NCBI GenBank assembly: GCA_044355655.1
Contig: JBIKXS010000002.1
Coordinates: 62,001 to 126,000 of the forward strand
Direction of reading: 5' to 3'
DNA from: UBA3064 sp023258775
GTDB taxonomy: Bacteria > Pseudomonadota > Gammaproteobacteria > Burkholderiales > Burkholderiaceae_E
DNA length: 64,000 nucleotides
The notes under the pieces were generated by a model that had not been told where the DNA came from, did not search any database, and saw nothing but the letters and a program-made list of their open reading frames with translations. The position numbers and the translations under genes were made by a program. Position 1 is the stretch's first letter. Every line of letters starts with the position of its first letter. This document shows positions 1 through 8,621 of this stretch, piece by piece.

Positions 1-893
1 CTGAGCTCCAGACAAGGCTTCTGAGAGTGCTTGCCGATGGTCAGTTTTATCGCGTTGGTGGTCAACAGGCGCTACAAGCTAACGTGAGAGTCATTGCGGC
101 AACGCACCAAGATTTAGAGCAAAGAGTCCACCAAGGTCAGTTCCGGGAGGACTTGTTCCACCGACTGAATGTGATCCGCCTACGCCTTCCCGCCCTGCGT
201 GAACGTATCGAGGACATCCCCTTATTGAGCAGGCATTTCTTACAGCGTAGTGCAAAAGAGCTTGGCGTTGAGGTCAAGCGTCTGTCAGATGAAGCGCAGT
301 CTGCCTTATGTCGATTTTTCTGGCCGGGCAATGTGCGGCAACTGGAAAATACCTGTCACTGGATTTCAGTGATGGCGCCGGCGCAGGTTGTCGAGGTAAA
401 AGATTTGCCGGCTGAATTCAAGCAAGTCAGTTATCGAGTTGGTATCACTGGATCGATTACCGGCACAAACAATAATTCTCTTGCAAGCATAAATAGTCCC
501 GCCGCATTGCCTGGAACAGCAGGGCCTAGTAGCCTGCCCGATCAACAATCGAGCTCGGACTTTCATCGTTTAGATACCGTAAAATCATCATCCCTGCCAA
601 AGGGGGCGGATCAAAGCCTTGGTGCTTCGATGCCTGAAGTAACTGAACAGATTACTGCGTGGGAACAAGGACTAGTTCAGGAAGTGCAACGATCTCTGGC
701 GGGACAAACCGCTGTTCCGGATGATTCACGATTGATGGATGATTTGACAAGGCGGTTTGAGTCTTTAGTGATTCGCACAGCGTTGCGATACACCCGCGGG
801 CGACGGATCGACGCTGCTTCGAGGCTGGGCATCGGTCGTAATACCATTACACGAAAAATTCAGGAACTCAAATTAGAAGACGACCACTGGTAA
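1..893 (+). CDS. ntrC: Sigma-54-dependent response regulator NtrC/GlnG, 3' part
   Basis: The reading frame is already open at base 3, so the gene enters from outside the window; the N-terminal receiver domain and Walker A are missing. What remains is the second half of the AAA+ sigma-54 activation domain (RVIAATHQDLE, FREDLFHRLNVIRLRLPALRER, and WPGNVRQLEN sensor II region), then a Ser/Thr/Pro-rich linker of about 90 residues, then a Fis-type helix-turn-helix at the C-terminus (AASRLGIGRNTITRKIQEL). Proteins of this type activate nitrogen-assimilation promoters with RNA polymerase-sigma54. The linker is longer than in enteric NtrC. NtrC is favoured over other sigma-54 activators by the C-terminal sequence; the neighbouring glnL/ntrB would lie upstream of the window and cannot be checked. 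Confidence 0.85.
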   Translation, partial: ELQTRLLRVLADGQFYRVGGQQALQANVRVIAATHQDLEQRVHQGQFREDLFHRLNVIRLRLPALRERIEDIPLLSRHFLQRSAKELGVEVKRLSDEAQSALCRFFWPGNVRQLENTCHWISVMAPAQVVEVKDLPAEFKQVSYRVGITGSITGTNNNSLASINSPAALPGTAGPSSLPDQQSSSDFHRLDTVKSSSLPKGADQSLGASMPEVTEQITAWEQGLVQEVQRSLAGQTAVPDDSRLMDDLTRRFESLVIRTALRYTRGRRIDAASRLGIGRNTITRKIQELKLEDDHW

Positions 894-973
894 TTAAGAT
901 GCGATGTTAGTGAGTGGCGTGAAATCAATTCTTAAAAAGTGCTTTTTTCTAGCTTTTAATTATTCTCAGCTTG

Positions 974-1780
974 TTAGCAACCGATGCTCTTGAACATCGC
1001 GACTACAGGTGCGTGATCGGAGGCTTTTTCAGCCTTTCGCGCCTGTCGGAAAATTTCACAAGCAGCAAGGCTTGTTGCTAGGGGCTTGCTAACGAGAATA
1101 TGGTCAATCCTTAATCCCTTGTTTTTTTGAAAAGCAAGCTGGCGGTAGTCCCACCAGCTATATGTTTTATTAGTTGGATCGATATACCGGAATGAATCAA
1201 TTAGTCCCAGTGCGAGAAGCTGCTCAAAACGATCTCGTTCTTGGGCAGTGCATAGCACCTGGTCTCGCCAAAGTTCAGGGTCATGAACATCGATGTCATT
1301 GGGCGCAATATTGAAGTCACCAAGAAGTGCAAACGAACGGCTACATGAATTAGTTTCCGCTAAAAACTTATGAAGATGATCAAGCCAACTAAGTTTGTAC
1401 TGGTATTTTTCTGAGTCTACCGATTGACCATTCGGTACGTAGGCGTTCGCGATTAATAATCCATCGATCTGCGCTAGCAGGAATCGCTGCTGATGATCGT
1501 CCCCATGCGGCAGGCTTGCCTGAATCAGTTCAAACTGTTGGAAACGTTCGAGGCGAGCCAGAATTGCAACACCATTATAGCTTGGCTGTCCTGCGTGAAA
1601 GGCCGCGTAGCCGATTGCTCTAAATGCTTCATAGGGAAAGCGGTCGTCAGTCATTTTTGTTTCTTGCAGGCAAACAATATCCCATCGCTCGGTTTCCAGG
1701 AGTTGCTTAAGCTGATCAAAGCGAACCTTCAGTGAGTTAACGTTCCAAGTGCAAATTCGAAGCGCTTCGTCATGCCGCAT
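974..1780 (-). CDS. xthA: Exodeoxyribonuclease III (AP endonuclease)
   Basis: A 268-residue protein of the exonuclease-endonuclease-phosphatase fold. Visible family motifs are the N-terminal CTWNVNSLKVR with the metal-binding Asn, CLQETK (metal-binding Glu) near residue 40, LLGDFNIAPNDIDV (catalytic Asp/Asn) mid-protein, and the C-terminal RIDHILVS and SDHAPVVA (catalytic Asp-His). It would cleave DNA 5' of abasic sites and degrade duplex DNA 3' to 5' in base-excision repair. The length equals the E. coli enzyme. Its ATG lies inside the last codons of prlC (11-bp overlap), so the two are co-transcribed and probably translationally coupled. It converges on the ntrC-like gene. Confidence 0.95.
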   Translation of the reverse strand: MRHDEALRICTWNVNSLKVRFDQLKQLLETERWDIVCLQETKMTDDRFPYEAFRAIGYAAFHAGQPSYNGVAILARLERFQQFELIQASLPHGDDHQQRFLLAQIDGLLIANAYVPNGQSVDSEKYQYKLSWLDHLHKFLAETNSCSRSFALLGDFNIAPNDIDVHDPELWRDQVLCTAQERDRFEQLLALGLIDSFRYIDPTNKTYSWWDYRQLAFQKNKGLRIDHILVSKPLATSLAACEIFRQARKAEKASDHAPVVAMFKSIGC

Positions 1781-4091
1781 GGTTTACCCCTACTTGGGTA
1801 AAAACGCTGACACCAGATTGAGCAAGACCGTCAACGCCTAATTGAACTGTATCGCCGACGCCTATGTGAACTGGGTCGCCGACGCCTAACTGAGCAGAAT
1901 CGCGCATACCGTAAAGTTTCAGCAAGGCCTCCTGGCGGGGTTCGCGTTGCATGAAGGCTTTGAAGTGATCAATGGCTGGTCGAACGCTTCCAAGCGCGAG
2001 TATTTCGTTGAGAAAGCGCTTACCTAAAGAAGATCGTTCTGATTGCTCTAGCGCTTGGATTTCGCCATCAATTTCTCTGGTAAATGCCATATAACAGTCG
2101 GCAGAAAGTACCTCGGCCCATAAATAGCTGTAATAGCCTGCCGCATAGCCGCCAGCAAAAATATGAGAGAAAGCGTGAGGAAACCGATTCCATTCTGGAT
2201 AAGGGACAACGGCGACCTGACGGCGAATCTCATTCAGCAAGGCCATGACCTCGCTTGAATCGCGAAGTTCACCGATTTTGTGCAGCTCGATGTCAAAGAG
2301 ACCGAACTCGAGCTGGCGAAGTAGGTACATGCCCATCATAAAATGTCTCGCCTGAAGCATTCGCTGATAAAGATCTTCGGGCATCGGTGATCCAGTTTCA
2401 AAATGCGCGGTCATTTTTTGAATTTGCTCCCATTCCCACGCAAAGTTTTCTAGAAATTGACTTGGCAGTTCGACAGCATCCCACTCCACGCCATTCAGTC
2501 CAGAAATTCTCGGTTCCTGCATATTAGTCAGGACGTGGTGTAGGCCGTGTCCGAACTCATGAAACAAGGTTGTCACTTCATCGTGGGTGAGCATCGCCGG
2601 CCTTGAGCCCACCGGTGCCTGGAAATTACAGGTCAGCCAGGCGATCGGCTCAGTAATGCCCTTGGCCGAAAGTCGTCGATTTGCAGCAACGTTCATCCAA
2701 GCACCGCTCCGCTTACCGGGCCTTGCGTATAGATCAAGATAAACATAGGCTCTGGCTGTTTCGCCAGCCTTGGGGCCGTTTCCCTCGGCCAGCGGAACAT
2801 CATCTTCGCCTTCGGCACGACTTATGTCGACCTGTGGAACCTTAACTTCGTCTTCGGCACGATTACTTTTGGACGGTGCAGCATTGACTTTGGGAGTAGC
2901 ATAAATTGCATAACATAGAACATCAGGGTGCCACACGGGCAGATTGACTTTTTCAAATCGATAGTCGAATAAATCCTGAATCAGTTGAAACAGTCCCTCG
3001 AGAACTCGGTTTAGCTGGAAGTAGGCCTTGACATCTTGATCTGAAAAACTATAAAGACGCTGTTTTAGCTGTTGGGAAACATAAGGGATATCCCATGCTT
3101 CAAGCTTATCGATCCCTAATTGTCTTGCCGCAAACTCACTGAGTGCTGCGAATTCCTTCTGAGCTTGCGGTTTAACTCGATTGAGTAAATCAATAAGAAA
3201 TGTTTGTACTGCAACGGTTGAGCTAGCCATCTTCGGTTTAAGTGACATCGCTACAAAATCAGAAAATCCAAGCAGGTTTGCGCTTTGCTTTCTTAACGTC
3301 AGAATTTCCTTGATTAGCGGTCCGTTATCAAAATGGCTTTCACCCTGATCCGATGCGAGTGTGTTGTACATCCTATACATTTGCTCGCGAAGTTTTCGAT
3401 CATGGGCGTATTGCATGACCGGGAGGTAAGAAGGCATATGGGGTGTAAAACGCCAGCCTTCTTGACCTGCTTCCTGTGCGCTTTTTTTTGCAGCCTCAAT
3501 GACATCCTCGGGCAGTCCCTCGAGACCTGAGGACTCCTCAACATGACAAGACGAGCCATTCATTGCATCGAGCACATGCTCGGAAAATTGCTGTCCTTTC
3601 TCGCTCAATTGCTTAATGATTTGCGCGAGTTGCTGACGCTTCTCTTTAGGAAGTTCAGCGCCTGCAAGTCGAAAATCTTGAATGGCGAGTTCGAGACTGC
3701 GGCTGCGCTGAAGGTTCAGATCTGCTAGGTTACCCTTAGGTAATTGTTGTTGTAGCTTTTGACAGGCGGCAAGCAGGGTTTGGTCCTGCTCGAGCATCGT
3801 ATAGAAATCTGTCACTAAGGGCAGCATCTTATTGAAGGCCTTACGCCACGCGGCTTCATCCATGACTGCGTTTAGATGACCAACGACCGCCCAGCACCGC
3901 GACAATGCATCGAGCGATTCATCAAGTGGTGAAATGACTGCCTCCCAGCCCAGCGAGGCGTCCTTGAGTGCGAGTGCTTTGAGCTGGTCTTTTGCATGAT
4001 CGAGACGTGTAGTAACCGCTTCCTCAATATGCTCGGCCTTGATACTTGGGTAGTCTGGATGCAGTGGGAGATTTAGAAGTGGATTTGTCAT
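1770..4091 (-). CDS. prlC: Oligopeptidase A, M3 family zinc metallopeptidase, with extra repeats
   Basis: Cytoplasmic M3 peptidase that trims short peptides, including cleaved signal peptides. The zinc site HEFGH (HExxH) lies in the last third, with the downstream Glu-containing helix (SGLNGVEWDAVELPSQ). At 773 residues it is about 90 longer than the usual ~680. The excess is in two places: an acidic insert of about 45 residues (coding bases roughly 2760-2900) immediately before the conserved YLDLYARP, containing a 14-residue imperfect duplication starting RAEDEVKV and RAEGEDDV; and a C-terminal tail of five 8-residue repeats (bases 1782-1901). The catalytic core is intact, so activity is expected. 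The tail overlaps the start of xthA. Confidence 0.93.
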   Translation of the reverse strand: MTNPLLNLPLHPDYPSIKAEHIEEAVTTRLDHAKDQLKALALKDASLGWEAVISPLDESLDALSRCWAVVGHLNAVMDEAAWRKAFNKMLPLVTDFYTMLEQDQTLLAACQKLQQQLPKGNLADLNLQRSRSLELAIQDFRLAGAELPKEKRQQLAQIIKQLSEKGQQFSEHVLDAMNGSSCHVEESSGLEGLPEDVIEAAKKSAQEAGQEGWRFTPHMPSYLPVMQYAHDRKLREQMYRMYNTLASDQGESHFDNGPLIKEILTLRKQSANLLGFSDFVAMSLKPKMASSTVAVQTFLIDLLNRVKPQAQKEFAALSEFAARQLGIDKLEAWDIPYVSQQLKQRLYSFSDQDVKAYFQLNRVLEGLFQLIQDLFDYRFEKVNLPVWHPDVLCYAIYATPKVNAAPSKSNRAEDEVKVPQVDISRAEGEDDVPLAEGNGPKAGETARAYVYLDLYARPGKRSGAWMNVAANRRLSAKGITEPIAWLTCNFQAPVGSRPAMLTHDEVTTLFHEFGHGLHHVLTNMQEPRISGLNGVEWDAVELPSQFLENFAWEWEQIQKMTAHFETGSPMPEDLYQRMLQARHFMMGMYLLRQLEFGLFDIELHKIGELRDSSEVMALLNEIRRQVAVVPYPEWNRFPHAFSHIFAGGYAAGYYSYLWAEVLSADCYMAFTREIDGEIQALEQSERSSLGKRFLNEILALGSVRPAIDHFKAFMQREPRQEALLKLYGMRDSAQLGVGDPVHIGVGDTVQLGVDGLAQSGVSVFTQVGVNHAA
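1782..1901 (-). repeat. Five 24-bp coding repeats forming the PrlC C-terminal tail
   Basis: Translated on the minus strand, the last 43 residues of PrlC are five imperfect octapeptides: DSAQLGVG, DPVHIGVG, DTVQLGVD, GLAQSGVS and VFTQVGVN, followed by HAA. The consensus is x-x-V/A/T-Q-x-G-V-x. At DNA level each unit is 24 bp. The family normally ends just before this tail, so it is an add-on produced by tandem duplication that ran up to the xthA start codon. Confidence 0.9.
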
Positions 4092-4247
4092 TGCTAAGTC
4101 TTTGGTAGTTATAGAAGTTAACTAATTGCAAGGCCTTACTTAAACTGAACTCTTTGGTTGAGCTTAATGATTTCCGTCAAAAACCCTTCTTAAGCCGGAA
4201 TATTCGCTTAGCCCTCAACTTAAATCACCGAGCGCCTTGCAGTTCAT

Positions 4248-5099
4248 TCAGAAGTTTCCGCGCGCTGCCTTTAAGGTGTTCGCAAGCAACATGGCGATTG
4301 TCATGGGTCCCACACCGCCAGGCACGGGCGTAATCCATGATGCCCTTTGGCTTGCTCCTTCAAAATCGACGTCTCCACACAACTTACCCGAATCGAGTCG
4401 ATTAATACCCACGTCGATCACGATTGCGCCTGGCTTGATCATGTCGGCCTGAATGAAACGTGGTTTGCCTAGCGCAGCAACGAGCACGTCCGCCCTCAAG
4501 CAGTGCGCCCTTAGATCCTTCGTTTTGCTATTACAAAGCGTTACGGTTGCACCAGCGGCAAGTAAGAGCATGGCCTGAGGCTTACCCACGATATTGCTCG
4601 CGCCAATGATCACGGCTTCTGCACCGCGAAAATTCAGCTTGGTATGCTCAAGCAATGTCATGACGCCTGCAGGCGTGCAGGGAACAAGCCTGGGCTGTCC
4701 CGCAAAAAGTGCGCCACTATTAATCGGGTGAAAGCCGTCAACGTCTTTGTTGGGGTCGATACGGTCGATTACCCTAGCTGCATGAAGATGTTTGGGAAGA
4801 GGCAGTTGGACGAGGATGCCGTGGACATTTGGGTCTTGATTAAGTATCTCAATGGTTTGTAATAAATCCTCTTCGCTACTATCCGCGGGGAGTCTGCGAT
4901 GCTCGGAAATAATGCCGGCTTCCTCGCAGGCCCTCACTTTATTCCGTACGTATACCGATGAGGCAGGGTCTTCGCCAACCTGGATAACGACAAGGCAGGG
5001 AAGGGGCCTGGTATCTGGCCATTGCTCGAGCTCTTCCCGAATGGAGGCGCGAAGTGATGCCGCAATGGCTTGTCCAGGGATCAGTGTGGCTTGTGACAT
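4248..5099 (-). CDS. folD: Bifunctional methylenetetrahydrofolate dehydrogenase/cyclohydrolase
   Basis: A 283-residue FolD interconverting 5,10-methylene-THF and 10-formyl-THF with NADP, feeding purines, fMet-tRNA and methionine synthesis. Family signatures are visible: YVRNKVRACEEAGI (the catalytic Lys lies in the Y-x3-K motif), VDGFHPINSG, PCTPAGVMTLLE, the Rossmann-type VIIGASNIVGKPQAMLL and the terminal PVPGGVGPMTIAMLL. Length is normal. It lies upstream of prlC on the same strand with a 148-bp spacer in which I see no clear terminator or regulatory motif. Confidence 0.96.
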   Translation of the reverse strand: MSQATLIPGQAIAASLRASIREELEQWPDTRPLPCLVVIQVGEDPASSVYVRNKVRACEEAGIISEHRRLPADSSEEDLLQTIEILNQDPNVHGILVQLPLPKHLHAARVIDRIDPNKDVDGFHPINSGALFAGQPRLVPCTPAGVMTLLEHTKLNFRGAEAVIIGASNIVGKPQAMLLLAAGATVTLCNSKTKDLRAHCLRADVLVAALGKPRFIQADMIKPGAIVIDVGINRLDSGKLCGDVDFEGASQRASWITPVPGGVGPMTIAMLLANTLKAARGNF

Positions 5100-5145
5100 A
5101 AGAACTCTCGTTGGCTTAGGGTAGAATTGAGGTTGTGACTTGCAA

Positions 5146-5174
5146 TTGGTGCTTCCGATACTTCACGCTATAAT
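5146..5174 (+). promoter_or_regulatory. Sigma-70 promoter of the tRNA-Ala/tRNA-Glu unit
   Basis: TTGGTG at 5146-5151 and a perfect TATAAT at 5169-5174 are separated by 17 bp. The tRNA-Ala 5' end lies 14 bp after the -10 box, so transcription would begin a few bases before the mature tRNA. A GC-rich stretch follows the -10 box, as is common in stringently controlled stable-RNA promoters. Confidence 0.75.
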
Positions 5175-5187
5175 AGCGAGCTTCGTC

Positions 5188-5263
<76 letters not shown>

Positions 5264-5271
5264 AGAACACG

Positions 5272-5347
5272 GTCCCGTTCGTCTAGAGGCCTAGGACATC
5301 ACCCTTTCACGGTGAGTACAGGGGTTCGAATCCCCTACGGGACGCCA
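5272..5347 (+). tRNA. tRNA-Glu (anticodon TTC)
   Basis: A 76-nt cloverleaf: acceptor GTCCCGT pairs with ACGGGAC; T-arm GGGGTTCGAATCCCC; encoded CCA. The anticodon stem TCACC/GGTGA encloses CTTTCAC, giving TTC. It follows tRNA-Ala by 8 bp and is presumably co-transcribed from the 5146 promoter. Confidence 0.97.
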
Positions 5348-5356
5348 TTTACTGCC

Positions 5357-6310
5357 ATGTCTTCGCACAACGACCCTCCGCCTATCGATTCAGGGCTGAG
5401 GTCTGTTCGCTTAGTCCTCAGACGGACAAGCCGCAGGCTCCGACGACTAAATCCTACTGTCAGGGGAATGATTTGGACGGCGCTTGCAGGATTCATTTTC
5501 TCAGTGCTCAACGCCACCATGCGTTGGCTCGCGCTTGAGTTACATCCTTTTCAGGCGCAGTTCCTGAGATACTTGTTCGGCGCCCTGGTGATGTTTCCAT
5601 TGATACTTCGAACGGGATTCGTGGCCTACCGTCCAAATCACTGGATGGGTCAGATTTGGCGGGGTGCGCTTCACACATTAGGGCTAAGTCTCTGGTTCTT
5701 AGCGCTGCCAAGGATCACACTTGCTGACATGACTGCAATCGGATTCACGGGCCCGATATTTATTATGATTGGAGCGATTTGGTTTTTGAAAGAGCCCGCA
5801 CGTTGGGATCGATGGCTTGCAGCGGTACTCGGGCTTGCAGGCGTCATGGTCGTCGTTGGACCACAGCTTTCCGGCTCAGGAGGGCTTTATCACCTCTTAA
5901 TGTTAGCGAGTTCCCCCGTATTTGCAGCCTCTTTCCTCTTGACGAAGGTTTTAACGCGCTACGATCGACCTGAAGTGATTGTTGTTTGGCAGTCCATCAC
6001 GGTAACCCTGTTTAGTCTGCCAATGGCATTGATCGTATGGAAAGATTTAAGTCTCTTGCAGTGGTTTTGGTTTCTTGTTTGCGGCGCTTTAGGGAGCGCT
6101 GGACATTATTGCTTAACCCGATCATTCGGGGTAAGTGATATTTCATCGACACAATCGGTTAAGTTTTTGGACCTTGTTTGGGCGAGTTTGCTTGGTTGGC
6201 TTATTTTCGCCGACGTTCCTGCGAGCGCAACGCTTCTCGGTGCGCTCGTGATTCTTGGTTCAACCATCTGGCTTGCACGGCGAGAGTCCAGGCGCGCCTC
6301 GAAGGTATAA
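5357..6310 (+). CDS. DMT-superfamily (EamA-type) inner-membrane transporter
   Basis: About 317 residues with roughly ten hydrophobic segments arranged as two EamA halves, beginning GMIWTALAGFIFSVLNATMR and ending LLGALVILGSTIWLARRES. The open frame extends upstream through both tRNAs; the ATG at 5357, ten bases after the tRNA-Glu CCA, is the first start outside them. A second in-frame ATG at 5468 begins just before the first membrane helix. Members export or import small metabolites; the substrate cannot be read from the sequence. It may be transcribed by readthrough from the tRNA promoter. Confidence 0.85.
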   Translation: MSSHNDPPPIDSGLRSVRLVLRRTSRRLRRLNPTVRGMIWTALAGFIFSVLNATMRWLALELHPFQAQFLRYLFGALVMFPLILRTGFVAYRPNHWMGQIWRGALHTLGLSLWFLALPRITLADMTAIGFTGPIFIMIGAIWFLKEPARWDRWLAAVLGLAGVMVVVGPQLSGSGGLYHLLMLASSPVFAASFLLTKVLTRYDRPEVIVVWQSITVTLFSLPMALIVWKDLSLLQWFWFLVCGALGSAGHYCLTRSFGVSDISSTQSVKFLDLVWASLLGWLIFADVPASATLLGALVILGSTIWLARRESRRASKV

Positions 6311-6355
6311 CGAAGGCGCGGCAACCCGTACAATACGGACGGCGTATCGCTTTGC

Positions 6356-7027
6356 TCAAAAATCTGATGAAGATGCTTTGAAGGCCGCGTGAGCGCGACT
6401 GTTTGCGCCGATCGCTCGAAGGATGGCGCTGACATGAGTTTTCACGGTTGAAAGGCTCAGCCCAAGCTCACTCGAGATTTGCTTGTTTGGAAGCCCTTGT
6501 TTAAGAAGGCTAAGCACTTCGGCTTGACGTCGTGATAAATGCCTGCGAAGGCGTCGCGGCGTTTCCCTGCCAGCCTCTATTCGATCCAAGTGATAGCGCC
6601 TTTGCCGGGAATGCTGACATAGCGCTGGCGGCATCCTGCGTTTTGACCAAAGCGACTCAAGCCGAGCAAAGAGTTCCTTGCTTGTGGCTGTCTTATGTAG
6701 CAGTCCGCTCGCACCGAGGGAAAGAAATCGTTGGTTTAGTCTTCGGTCACGATTTGTGCTGAAAAGAAGGATCTGATTACCGTAGGTCCGAAGTATCCGA
6801 CGAATGCGGCCGTCTGACATTTCTCGACTCGAACCAGGTCGATCCCAGAGATCAACGGTTTCAGGGTCAATTAGAAGTTGAGCGTTGCTGCCGTTGAGGC
6901 CTTCGAGCGATTCAAGATCACGTAACGCTGAAAGCGCGTGAAGCGCAAGCGCTCGAGACAGGGTAATCACTTCGTGAACAAAGCCCTGCTGGTCGACAAC
7001 AATAAGCGCTGGCGATGTTTCTATCAT
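6356..7027 (-). CDS. Orphan LuxR/NarL-type response regulator
   Basis: About 223 residues. An N-terminal receiver-like domain starts ALIVVDQQGF; the predicted phospho-acceptor is the Asp in LLIDPE and the conserved Lys is in LLHKTA, but the usual acidic pair after strand 1 is reduced. A C-terminal LuxR-type HTH follows (SRRQAEVLSLLKQGLPNKQI, then LSLSTVKTHVSAILRAIG). The frame continues to an ATG at 7180, but the ATG at 7027 is preferred: it is preceded by a GGAG ribosome site and starts where the receiver fold begins. There is no kinase next to it. It lies divergently from dusA and converges on the DMT transporter. Regulon unknown. Confidence 0.8.
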   Translation of the reverse strand: MIETSPALIVVDQQGFVHEVITLSRALALHALSALRDLESLEGLNGSNAQLLIDPETVDLWDRPGSSREMSDGRIRRILRTYGNQILLFSTNRDRRLNQRFLSLGASGLLHKTATSKELFARLESLWSKRRMPPALCQHSRQRRYHLDRIEAGRETPRRLRRHLSRRQAEVLSLLKQGLPNKQISSELGLSLSTVKTHVSAILRAIGANSRAHAAFKASSSDF

Positions 7028-7245
7028 ACCTTGCTCCAGCGGCGAGTTTTGAAAGCGACTTGGCGCCGAGGGAAGGCCGTATTTCGTCTCCTGTCCTAAC
7101 GCGGCAAACTTGCGTGAGTTTTTATGCATGCGAGGCTCGATTGGTAAGCGGGTTAAAGACACGCAGATTCGAGTTGGCAAACGATCGTCAAACCCATCGA
7201 GGCTTTAAATCAATCGTCGCGATGCCTTGAATTAGACTTGGTGCT

Positions 7246-8289
7246 ATGACTGTGCCAAACCGAGACGAAACTGCAGCGAAGGTCAAGGCATCTTGGCGTT
7301 TTTGTGTAGCACCGATGATGGACTGGACCGACCGACACTGTCGTTATCTGCACCGTATGCTTTCTCGACATGCCAGGCTCTACACGGAAATGGTTACAAC
7401 AGGGGCCTTGCTTTACGGAGATGCAGGTAAACATTTGGCCTTTGATCCGCTTGAGCATCCGGTTGCGCTGCAACTCGGTGGTAGCGAACCGGAGGATTTG
7501 GCAAAGGCCGCAAAGCTTGGGGCGACCTGGGGTTATGACGAGATCAATTTGAATTGTGGCTGCCCGAGCGAACGCGTCCAACGCGGCGCATTTGGTGCCT
7601 GCTTAATGCGCGAGCCCAGCTTGGTAGCTGACTGTTTTAAGGCCATGGCGGATGCGGTCTCCCTGCCCATTACGATCAAGCATCGTCTTGGCTTGGGTCG
7701 CGATGAGGATTTGAAATTACTTGAGGCATTTGTTGGCACCCTACACCATGAGGGCTGCCGCCACTTTATTGTGCATGCTCGAAATGCATGGCTTGAGGGC
7801 CTCAGTCCTAAAGATAATCGCGACGTACCACCCCTACGCTATGAGGCGGTCTACGATTTGGCACAGCAGTTTCCCGACAGCGTTTTTGTGCTCAACGGCG
7901 GATTGGCAGATCATGCCCAAGCGCTCCATGCGATAGGCTCGCTTGACGGCGTGATGTTGGGACGGGCAGCCTATCAGCGGCCGGCCCTCTTGGCAGAGGT
8001 CGACCGAATTTGGTTTGAGGCGAATGACTCAAACCCGACATGGACGACACTCGATCGGCTTGTGGCTGCGTTGTCAGGCTACCGTGCGTACATGATTAAG
8101 CAAATGGCGCTTGGTGTGCCACTAGCATCGATGACTCGTCATATGCTCGGACTCTTTCAGGGCTTACCCTGTGCAAGAGTCTTTCGTCGAGACCTATCCG
8201 ATCAGCAGGCTTTGCGGGCTCAGGGTATTGATTGGTTTGATGCCTCACTTGCACGGTTCTTAACCGTCCAGCGCACGGCCGCAACATAA
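7246..8289 (+). CDS. dusA: tRNA-dihydrouridine(20/20a) synthase
   Basis: A 347-residue FMN-dependent TIM-barrel enzyme reducing U20/U20a in the tRNA D-loop. VAPMMDWTDRHCRYLHRML near the N-terminus, LYTEMVTTGALL, LNCGCPSERVQRGAFGACLM (catalytic Cys in GCP), VHARNAWLEGLSPKDNRDVP and RHMLGLFQGLP closely follow DusA rather than DusB or DusC. Length is normal for DusA. The 3' end overlaps the convergent DUF2069 gene by 70 bp. Confidence 0.95.
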   Translation: MTVPNRDETAAKVKASWRFCVAPMMDWTDRHCRYLHRMLSRHARLYTEMVTTGALLYGDAGKHLAFDPLEHPVALQLGGSEPEDLAKAAKLGATWGYDEINLNCGCPSERVQRGAFGACLMREPSLVADCFKAMADAVSLPITIKHRLGLGRDEDLKLLEAFVGTLHHEGCRHFIVHARNAWLEGLSPKDNRDVPPLRYEAVYDLAQQFPDSVFVLNGGLADHAQALHAIGSLDGVMLGRAAYQRPALLAEVDRIWFEANDSNPTWTTLDRLVAALSGYRAYMIKQMALGVPLASMTRHMLGLFQGLPCARVFRRDLSDQQALRAQGIDWFDASLARFLTVQRTAAT

Positions 8290-8615
8290 GTAAGCACAGC
8301 AAACCACATGACCGTCGACAAAACCACCTCGAGACTGGCTAAGTGTTGGCTCATGCCAGATTCTGTGGTGGCTCGAACAACGCCCTCGGTGAAATAAACA
8401 AGGCTTGCCATGGACCACCACTGGTGCATCACGATCGATCCTCGCCATATCCAAGGCAAACACAAAAGCAGCGGAATCACCTTAAGCCACAAAAGCGATC
8501 CAGGCCTCAATGGGGCCAGCCAAAGTTCCCAAACCAAGCCGAGCAAACAGAGAAGTACCCCTGCAATCGCAGCGGACTTGCGTGCCTTGGAAGGCGGTAC
8601 GCGCGCTAGTAGCAT
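8220..8615 (-). CDS. DUF2069 family small membrane protein
   Basis: A 131-residue protein with about four hydrophobic segments (AAIAGVLLCLLGLVWELWLA, LWLKVIPLLLCLPWIW, WWSMASLVYFTEGVVRA, VMWFAVLTYVAAVRWTV). The spacing and the WWSMASLVYFTEG segment match the DUF2069 inner-membrane family common in beta- and gammaproteobacteria, function unknown. It starts 6 bp after the stop of the alpha/beta hydrolase on the same strand and probably belongs to the metY-hydrolase transcript. The last 70 bp are convergent with dusA. Confidence 0.8.
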   Translation of the reverse strand: MLLARVPPSKARKSAAIAGVLLCLLGLVWELWLAPLRPGSLLWLKVIPLLLCLPWIWRGSIVMHQWWSMASLVYFTEGVVRATTESGMSQHLASLEVVLSTVMWFAVLTYVAAVRWTVKNRASEASNQSIP

Positions 8616-8621
8616 GGCGGC

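Noticed and set aside
934..948. A-run/T-run hairpin AAAAAGTGCTTTTTT between ntrC and xthA as a terminator
   Set aside because: Stem is only A-T pairs with a 4-nt loop; too weak to call.
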